A DNA stretch of 64,000 nt from Brevundimonas pondensis (GTDB taxonomy: Bacteria > Pseudomonadota > Alphaproteobacteria > Caulobacterales > Caulobacteraceae). A program made the position numbers and the translations under genes. This document shows, piece after piece, positions 54,568 through 64,000 of the stretch. Below the pieces are notes generated by a model. The model had not been told where the DNA came from and did not search any database. It saw only the letters and a list, made by a program, of their open reading frames with translations. The stretch is from positions 2,424,001 to 2,488,000 of the forward strand of contig NZ_CP062006.1 of the NCBI RefSeq assembly GCF_017487345.1, in the 5' to 3' direction. How positions within the stretch are numbered: position 1 is the first letter of the stretch; every line of letters begins with the position of its first letter.

Positions 54568-55317
54568 TCAGGCGTCCGTCGGATCGGACGGCGGGGTCGA
54601 GATGTGCGGCGTCGGCGTGGGCTCTTCGCCTGGACCAGGCACGGCCTTGGGCCGTTCACCCAGCATTTCCTCGCCGGTGATCTCATAGTGGACGGTCTCG
54701 GCGATATTGGTCGCGTGGTCGCCGATCCGCTCCAGGTTCTTGGCCATGAACAGCAGATGGGTGCAGGCCGTGATCGTGCGCGGGTCGCCCATCATGTAGG
54801 TCAGCAGCTCGCGGAACAGGGCGTTGTAGTGCTCGTCCACCTCGTCATCGGTGCTCCACACCGACAGGGCGCGCTCGACCTCCGAGGCCGTATAGGCGTC
54901 CAGCACGTCGCGCAGGCGGGTCGAGACCAGACGCCCCATCCGCTCGATCGAGCGGGTCAGGGGCTGCATCGGTTCGCCCTCGGCCAGGATCAGCGCCCGC
55001 TTGGCGATGTTCTTGGCCAGGTCGCCGGTGCGCTCCAGATCCGAGGCCAGCTTCATGGCCCCCAACGTCCGGCGCAGATCAGACGCCACCGGCTGACGCA
55101 GGGCGATCAGGCGGATGGACTTCTTCTCGATGTCGCGATGCAGGGCGTCCAGGCGGTTGTCGCGCTCGACCACCGCCTTGGCCAGCGCCACATCGCGGCG
55201 CGCGACGGATTCGATGGCGTCCGCCACCTGGGCCTCGGCCAGACCGCCCATGCGGACGACCTCGGCCGTCAGTTGGTTCAGTTCGTCGCCGTAAGCCTTG
55301 ACCGTATGCTGGTTCAT
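54568..55317 (-). CDS. phoU: Phosphate transport regulator PhoU
   Basis: 249 residues, two three-helix PhoU repeats (about 10-100 and 115-215). Motifs include M-G-G-L-A-E-A-Q-V and K-L-A-S-D-L-E-R-T-G-D-L-A-K-N-I-A, with the repeat N-L-E-R-I-G-D-H-A-T-N-I-A: the acidic E-R-x-G-D metal-cluster sites. Links the Pst transporter to PhoR and keeps the regulon off when phosphate is plentiful. The C-terminal 30 residues are a Pro-rich tail. Confidence 0.95.
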   Translation of the reverse strand: MNQHTVKAYGDELNQLTAEVVRMGGLAEAQVADAIESVARRDVALAKAVVERDNRLDALHRDIEKKSIRLIALRQPVASDLRRTLGAMKLASDLERTGDLAKNIAKRALILAEGEPMQPLTRSIERMGRLVSTRLRDVLDAYTASEVERALSVWSTDDEVDEHYNALFRELLTYMMGDPRTITACTHLLFMAKNLERIGDHATNIAETVHYEITGEEMLGERPKAVPGPGEEPTPTPHISTPPSDPTDA

Positions 55318-55327
55318 GCTCGCGCCC

Positions 55328-56197
55328 TTAGCCGAAGCGGCCGGTGATGTAGTCGAGCGTGCGACGCTCGCGCGGGTTGGTGAAGATCTCTTCGGTGTCG
55401 CCCGTCTCGACCAGCTTGCCCATGTGGAAGAAGGCCGTGCGCTGCGACACGCGGGCCGCCTGGGCCATCGAGTGGGTGACGATGACGATGCAGTAGCGCT
55501 CGCGCAGTTCGTCGATCAGCTCCTCGATCTTGGCCGTGGCGATCGGGTCCAGCGCCGAGCAGGGCTCGTCCATCAGGATCACTTCGGGTTCGACCGCGAT
55601 GGCGCGGGCGATGACCAGACGCTGCTGCTGGCCGCCCGACAGGCCGGTGCCCGGCGAGTGCAGGCGGTCGGCGACCTCGTCCCACAGGCCGGCGCGCTTC
55701 AGCGCCTTCTGGACGATGTCGTCCAGCTCGCCCTTGCTTGAGGCCAGACCGTGAATCTTCGGCCCATAGGCGACGTTCTCATAGATCGTCTTGGGGAAGG
55801 GGTTGGGCTTCTGGAACACCATGCCGACCTGAGCGCGCAGCAGCACGGGGTCGATCTTGCGGTCGTTGATGTCGCCGCCATCCATCTCGATCTCGCCGGT
55901 GACGCGGCAGCCCGGAATGGTGTCGTTCATGCGGTTCATGGTCCGCAGGAAGGTCGACTTGCCGCAACCCGACGGCCCGATCAGGGCCGTGACGGTCTTG
56001 TCCGGGATGTCCAGCGAGACGCCGAACAGGGCCTGTTTCTCGCCGTAGAAGACGGAAACGTCGCGCGCGGCGATCTTGATCGGCCCCAGGGGCGCCGAGG
56101 CATGGGCGCCCACGGTCGGGGCGGTCGTCAGGGGCGCGGCCCCGGCGGAACCGCCGTCGGCCAGACCCTCGGGGGCGCGGAAGATTTTGGACATCAT
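55328..56197 (-). CDS. pstB: Phosphate ABC transporter ATPase PstB
   Basis: 289 residues. ATP-binding subunit: Walker [11 protein letters not shown]-loop V-F-Q-K-P-N-P-F-P, signature L-S-G-G-Q-Q-Q-R, Walker [13 protein letters not shown] and switch His in V-T-H-S-M. An N-terminal extension of about 45 Ala/Gly-rich residues precedes the domain, so a later start is possible. Starts 4 bp after pstA. Confidence 0.96.
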   Translation of the reverse strand: MMSKIFRAPEGLADGGSAGAAPLTTAPTVGAHASAPLGPIKIAARDVSVFYGEKQALFGVSLDIPDKTVTALIGPSGCGKSTFLRTMNRMNDTIPGCRVTGEIEMDGGDINDRKIDPVLLRAQVGMVFQKPNPFPKTIYENVAYGPKIHGLASSKGELDDIVQKALKRAGLWDEVADRLHSPGTGLSGGQQQRLVIARAIAVEPEVILMDEPCSALDPIATAKIEELIDELRERYCIVIVTHSMAQAARVSQRTAFFHMGKLVETGDTEEIFTNPRERRTLDYITGRFG

Positions 56198-56201
56198 AAG
56201 A

Positions 56202-57489
56202 CTACCACCGACGTTCGAAGCGCCGGCGCAGCAGGATCGCGGCGGCGTTCATGACGATCATGAAAGCGAGGAGCACAAGGATGGCGGCGGCGGTCCGCTC
56301 GTGGAACGCGCGCTCCGAGGCGTTCTCCCAGATGTAGATCAGCGAAGGCAGGGCGCCGACCGGCTCGTCGATGGCGTGCGGCACGCCGGGGACGAAGCTG
56401 ATCATGCCGATCAGCAGCAGGGGCGCCGTCTCGCCGAGGGCATGGGCCATGGCGATGATCGAGCCGGTCATGACGCCTGGCATGGCCAGGGGCAGGACGT
56501 GGCCGAACACCGTCTGGGTGCGGCTTGCGCCCATGGCCAGGGCGGCCTCGCGGATCGACGGCGGCACGGCCTTCAGCGACGAGCGCGTGGCGATGATCAC
56601 CGTCGGCAGGGCCATCAGGGCCAGGACCAGACCGCCGACCAGCGGGCTGGCGCGCGGCAGGTGCATGAAGTTGATGAACAGGGCCAGACCCAGCAGGCCG
56701 TAGACGATCGACGGCACGGCGGCCAGGTTGTTGATATTGACCTCGATGATCGCGGTGATGCGGTTGCGCGGCGAGTATTCTTCCAACCAGACGGCGGCGC
56801 CGACGCCGACCGGAATGGCGATCAGGGCCGTAACCAGCAGCATCAGAGCCGAACCGACCACAGCGCCCAGCAGGCCCGCCAGCTCCGGCTGGGTCGAGTC
56901 GCCCTTGGTGAACAGGGCGGTGTTGAAGTGGGCGCGAACGGCGCCCGAGGCCTTCATCCGGTCCAGCCAGGCCATCTGCTCATTGCTGATACGGCGCTGG
57001 TCCTCGGGCGTAGCCTTGGAGATCTCGCCCTTCAGATAGAGGTCGGCGTTGTCGGACAGGGGGGCGGTGACCGGAACGGTCTGGCCCAGCAGGCTGGGCT
57101 GGCGCGCGATCATGCCCGCCGCCTGGAACTTCAGCTCCGACGAGAACAGGGCCTTCATGGCCGCGGCCTTGGAGCCTGAGGCGTCGTCCTGGACGCCCAG
57201 GCGACGCAGCTGCTGTTCGGCGACGATCTGCTCGAAGTTCGCGCCCTGCGGATAGGACCGGTCGATACGCGACGCGTCCATGTGGACCGGCAGGGTGACG
57301 CTGTGGCTGTAGAAGGCGGTGCGGCCCTGCATGATGATGCTGCCCAGCAGGATCACCAGGAAGACCAGGGCGAAGCCGATGGCCGCGCGGCCATACCACT
57401 TGAAGCGGGTCTCGCGGGCGTAGCGACCGCGCAGACGGGCCTGCAGACGCTGGGTGCGCGGGCTGACAGCGCTCGGATTCTGGGCGGCG

Positions 57490-57497
<8 letters not shown>
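56202..57497 (-). CDS. pstA: Phosphate ABC transporter permease PstA
   Basis: 431 residues, longer than the E. coli protein (about 300). Begins with a basic cytosolic segment and one membrane helix (about 35-55), then a periplasmic insert of about 130 residues (DUF3333-like in alphaproteobacteria), then five membrane helices with the permease motif [15 protein letters not shown] (about 313-327) that contacts PstB. Its start overlaps the end of pstC by eight bases. Confidence 0.94.
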
Positions 57498-58920
<1,423 letters not shown>

Positions 58921-59015
58921 CCGGGTCCGTGCACGCGTGAATCATTAACGTGCCGGGTCCGGCGCGTTTCGGCCGGGAAACTGCCTGTGATTGGCGAGCG
59001 GAATAAGACGGCTGC

Positions 59016-59033
59016 GTGACAGTTCTGTTACGA
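59016..59033 (-). promoter_or_regulatory. Candidate Pho box of the pst operon
   Basis: On the minus strand TCGTAAC-AGAA-CTGTCAC: two 7-base half sites 11 bases apart, the PhoB geometry. The second matches consensus fully and the first in five of seven. A TTATTC-like -10 follows about 10 bases later, so PhoB would replace the -35 contact for pstC. Confidence 0.6.
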
Positions 59034-59072
59034 CGCCCGTCCTCCGTGTCGCAGCCTATGTCGCACCCCGGC

Positions 59073-60497
59073 TCAGGACCCTGCGCCGCCCGACGGGTCG
59101 AGCTCGCGCGCAGGCGCCAGGGGGAAGCAGGCGGCGAAGATCGCGCCCTGCCCCAGGGCGCTGTCCACGCTCAGACCGCCCCGGTGACGGATGATGATGT
59201 GGCGCACGATGGCCAGACCCAGGCCGGTGCCCTGACGCTCGCCGCTCTTCTGGCCCTCGACGCGATAGAATCGCTCGGTCAGTCGCGGCAGGTGCTCGCG
59301 CGCCATGCCGGGACCGTGGTCGCGCACGGTGACGACGGCGTATTTCAGCCCCGCCTCCCGGTCCGGCGTTTCCAGCGACAGACGCGTCCCCTCGGGCATG
59401 CGCGCCGCCATGGCTTCATCCAGGGTGCGGCCGCGATCGATGGACAGTTCGACGACCCCGCCGCTGCTGGAGTATTTCAGAGCGTTGTCCACTAGGTTCT
59501 GAATCACCTGAACGATCTCGTCGCGGTCGCCGGTCACGGTCGCGCCGCCCTGGCCGAGATTCGCCCTGATGGTGACGCCGCGCTCGCGCGAGATGACGCT
59601 GACGGCGTCAACCACGTCCGAGGCTGCACGCGCCAGATCGACACGTCCCAGGGGCGCGATGTGTTCGTTCAGCTCGATGCGGCTCAGCGACAGCAGGTCC
59701 GCGACCAGACGGCCCATGCGATCAGCCTGGATGGCCATGATATCCAGGAACCTGTCGCGCGCCTTGGGGTCGTCCTTGGCGTGGCCCTTCAGCGTCTCGA
59801 TGAAGCCGGACAGGGAGGCCAGGGGCGTGCGCAGCTCGTGGCTGGCGTTGGCCAGGAAGTCGACGCGCATCATCTCCATGCGACGGGCGTCGGTTTCGTC
59901 GCGCAGGGCCAGCAGGGCCAGGGCCCCGACGCCCCACAGATGGGCGTCCCGCTCCGGCAGGGGCCGTATGAAGGCGCGCCAGTGTCTTTCCTGGGCGCCG
60001 CCCCCCACATAGTCGACCGTATTGCTGACGGCGCCGAACAGGGCCTCGTCCACGGCCTCCAGCACCTTGGGATCGCGGATCACCGAGACCAGAAGCCCGC
60101 CGCCTGCGCCGTCCAGACGGAACAGCTCGCGCGCGGCGGCGTTGGCCAGGGCGATTCGCCGTCCGGCGATGTCATCGGCCTCTCCACCGCTGACGATCAG
60201 AACGGGATCGCCCAGGGCCTCGAAGACATCGCCCAGCAGGGCGCCGTCGGGCGCCAGATCGGCCGTCACGCTGCCGTCCAGGTCGCTGATGCTGACGGGG
60301 GCCGGCGGACGGCGATTGACCAGCCAGGTCGCCGTCGCCACAGCCGCCGCCCCCGCCGCCAGCCAGCCCGCCAGCTCCGGCTTCATCACCGCCAGCACCG
60401 CCATGACCAGGATGGCCACCCCGCCGCTGGCGCCGGCGGTCCAGAGCCGGGACGAGGCGGTGGGCGCAACAGGGGAAGGCGAATGCTCGTACGGCAT
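59073..60497 (-). CDS. phoR: Phosphate regulon sensor kinase PhoR
   Basis: 474 residues. Two N-terminal membrane helices (about 20-60), a PAS domain (about 80-190), His 220 in A-S-H-E-L-R-T-P, N box Q-N-L-V-D-N-A-L-K-Y, and G boxes D-H-G-P-G-M and G-T-G-L-G-L-A. Phosphorylates PhoB when phosphate is low. First gene of the cluster, with 152 bp before pstC. The 147 bp upstream of it show no clear promoter or Pho box. Confidence 0.93.
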   Translation of the reverse strand: MPYEHSPSPVAPTASSRLWTAGASGGVAILVMAVLAVMKPELAGWLAAGAAAVATATWLVNRRPPAPVSISDLDGSVTADLAPDGALLGDVFEALGDPVLIVSGGEADDIAGRRIALANAAARELFRLDGAGGGLLVSVIRDPKVLEAVDEALFGAVSNTVDYVGGGAQERHWRAFIRPLPERDAHLWGVGALALLALRDETDARRMEMMRVDFLANASHELRTPLASLSGFIETLKGHAKDDPKARDRFLDIMAIQADRMGRLVADLLSLSRIELNEHIAPLGRVDLARAASDVVDAVSVISRERGVTIRANLGQGGATVTGDRDEIVQVIQNLVDNALKYSSSGGVVELSIDRGRTLDEAMAARMPEGTRLSLETPDREAGLKYAVVTVRDHGPGMAREHLPRLTERFYRVEGQKSGERQGTGLGLAIVRHIIIRHRGGLSVDSALGQGAIFAACFPLAPARELDPSGGAGS

Positions 60498-60644
60498 AGG
60501 GATCGACGTTATCTCATTGTTCAGCGACAGCCCCTAACCTGTCAGAAATACGGGGTCATCGACCGGGCGTCGGGATTCTTTCGCTTAGCTTAGTTTGTTC
60601 ACCGATTTGCGGCAGTCACGACGACAGACCGAGGGGTTTCTGAC

Positions 60645-62930
<2,286 letters not shown>

Positions 62931-62943
62931 GGGTCTTCTTCTC

Positions 62944-63153
62944 CTACTCGTAGCCGTGGGCGGCTTCGTTGATGACCTGACTGGGCATGGACGAGAAATC
63001 CACGCTCAGAGGCCTGGCGGCCTTGGCCTCGAAGGTCTTGAGCACATGCTCCAAGCGGCGGCGCACCTCGCGTTCGGCCTCGGTCGATCCATCCAGCGCC
63101 AGGGGCGCCAGGCAGAAGTCGATGATGGCTTGCGGACGGGTCATCGGTTCCAT
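62944..63153 (-). CDS. Small hypothetical protein downstream of aceA, 69 aa
   Basis: ATG 63153 has AAAGGA upstream and lies 14 bp past the isocitrate lyase stop, so probably same transcript. Predicted helical and cytosolic: R-P-Q-A-I-I-D-F-C-L-A-P-L-A-L then E-A-E-R-E-V-R-R-R-L-E-H-V-L-K-T-F-E. Family not recognised. It could modulate or simply ride with aceA. Confidence 0.6.
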   Translation of the reverse strand: MEPMTRPQAIIDFCLAPLALDGSTEAEREVRRRLEHVLKTFEAKAARPLSVDFSSMPSQVINEAAHGYE

Positions 63154-63167
63154 GTCTCTGTCCTTTC

Positions 63168-64000
63168 CTATGCGGCGTGGAACTGGGCGGTTTCGGTCGA
63201 GTCCTTCAGGGCCGTGGTCGAGGACTGGCCGTTCGAGATCACCGTGGCGACCTGATCGAAGTAGCCGGTGCCGACCTCGCGCTGGTGACGGGTGGCGGTA
63301 TAGCCCGCGGCCTCGTTCGAGAACTCGCGCTGCTGCAACTCGGAATAGGCCGCCATACCGCGATCGCGGTAGCCGTCGGCCAGCTCGAACATCGAGTTGT
63401 TCAGGCTATGGAAGCCGGCCAGGGTCACGAACTGGAACTTGTAGCCCATGGCCCCCAGCTCGCGCTGGAACTTGGCGATGGTGGCGTCGTCCAGCTTGGC
63501 CTTCCAGTTGAACGAGGGCGAGCAGTTGTAAGCCATCAGCTTGCCCGGATGCTTCTTCTGGATCGCCTCGGCGAACTTCTTGGCGTCGTCCAGATCGGGG
63601 TGCGAGGTCTCCCACCACAGCAGGTCGGCGATGTTGGCGTAGGACAGACCGCGCGCGATGCAGTGGTCCAGACCCGTGCCTTCCTTCAGGCGGAAGAAGC
63701 CCTCGGGCGTGCGGTTTTCGCGGTCGATGAAGGGCTGGTCGCGCTCGTCGATGTCCGAGGTGATCAGCTGGGCGCTTTCGGCGTCGGTGCGGGCGACCGT
63801 GATGGTCGGGGTGCCCATGACGTCGGCGGCCAGACGGGCGGCGACCAGATTGCGCTCATGCGCCTGGGTCGGGATCAGAACCTTGCCGCCCAGGTGGCCG
63901 CACTTCTTCTCGCTGGCCAGTTGATCCTCGAAGTGGACCCCCGCGGCGCCGGCCTCAATGAAGGCCTTCATGATCTCGAAGCTGTTCAGCGGCCCGCCGA
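63168..64000 (-). CDS. aceA: Isocitrate lyase (5' end outside window)
   Basis: C-terminal 277 codons; the frame is open to the window edge. Splits isocitrate into glyoxylate and succinate in the glyoxylate shunt. The catalytic loop [11 protein letters not shown] with the active Cys is present, as are N-C-S-P-S-F-N-W and T-L-A-G-F-H-S-L-N, which close on substrate, and the C-terminal Q-R-E-F family end. Allows growth on acetate and fatty acids. Confidence 0.96.
   Translation of the reverse strand, partial: GGPLNSFEIMKAFIEAGAAGVHFEDQLASEKKCGHLGGKVLIPTQAHERNLVAARLAADVMGTPTITVARTDAESAQLITSDIDERDQPFIDRENRTPEGFFRLKEGTGLDHCIARGLSYANIADLLWWETSHPDLDDAKKFAEAIQKKHPGKLMAYNCSPSFNWKAKLDDATIAKFQRELGAMGYKFQFVTLAGFHSLNNSMFELADGYRDRGMAAYSELQQREFSNEAAGYTATRHQREVGTGYFDQVATVISNGQSSTTALKDSTETAQFHAA

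Noticed and set aside
60498..60644. Pho box upstream of phoR
   Set aside because: CTGTCAG and CTGTCGC words occur but not 11 bases apart in one direction.

Overview
The window is high-GC alphaproteobacterial chromosome, most like Brevundimonas or another member of the Caulobacterales. The evidence is the gene order DUF4164-zapA divergent from tkt with 6S RNA and 5-formyl-THF cyclo-ligase behind it, the gap-pgk-fba group, rluD-rpoH, a phoR-pstCAB-phoU-phoB cluster, a gene transfer agent (GTA) cluster, the F1-ATPase zeta-type inhibitor, and intergenic REP-like palindromes. It is mostly core chromosome. I saw no tRNA, rRNA, CRISPR array, transposase or replication origin.

Layout. 1-4.9 kb: end of a lytic transglycosylase, a GST and a SugE exporter behind a guanidine-II riboswitch, purB, a hypoxanthine/uracil DNA glycosylase and a fasciclin lipoprotein. 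4.9-16 kb: zeta inhibitor, then purC-purS, purQ and purL separated by cyclopropane fatty acid synthase, PEBP, a GIY-YIG-like protein, an MFS exporter and two lipoproteins. 16-21.4 kb: glycosyltransferase, cytochrome P450, YmdB-type phosphoesterase, 5-formyl-THF cyclo-ligase, 6S RNA, ZapA. 21.4-34 kb: tkt, esterase, glyoxalase-like protein, purT, cstA and its YbdD partner, an S41 peptidase, gap, a broken DUF559 gene bracketed by REP-like palindromes, pgk, fba. 34-41 kb: DUF2799 lipoprotein, rluD, rpoH, a receiver protein with Glu in place of the phospho-Asp, purA, serC, a DnaJ-like chaperone. 41.3-50.7 kb: a decaying GTA cluster. 50.8-63 kb: two hybrid histidine kinases around YcgN and the complete phosphate-starvation cluster. 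63-64 kb: end of isocitrate lyase.

How the genes work together. Seven purine genes (purB, purC, purS, purQ, purL, purT, purA) cover most of the route to IMP and the branch to AMP. tkt, gap, pgk and fba form a central carbon block. phoR senses and phoB responds to phosphate, pstCAB imports it, and PhoU links them.

The most unusual region is the GTA. Its packaging and head module has collapsed. The first ~42 codons of the portal gene are fused in frame to the end of a tail-assembly chaperone gene, which implies loss of the rest of the portal, the protease, the major capsid protein and the major tail protein. The large terminase is frameshifted just after Walker A, and ORFg13 carries an internal stop. 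Two tandem genes joining a cold-shock-like domain to a DUF805 membrane domain sit inside the cluster on the opposite strand. ORFg11, g12, g14 and g15 still have open frames.
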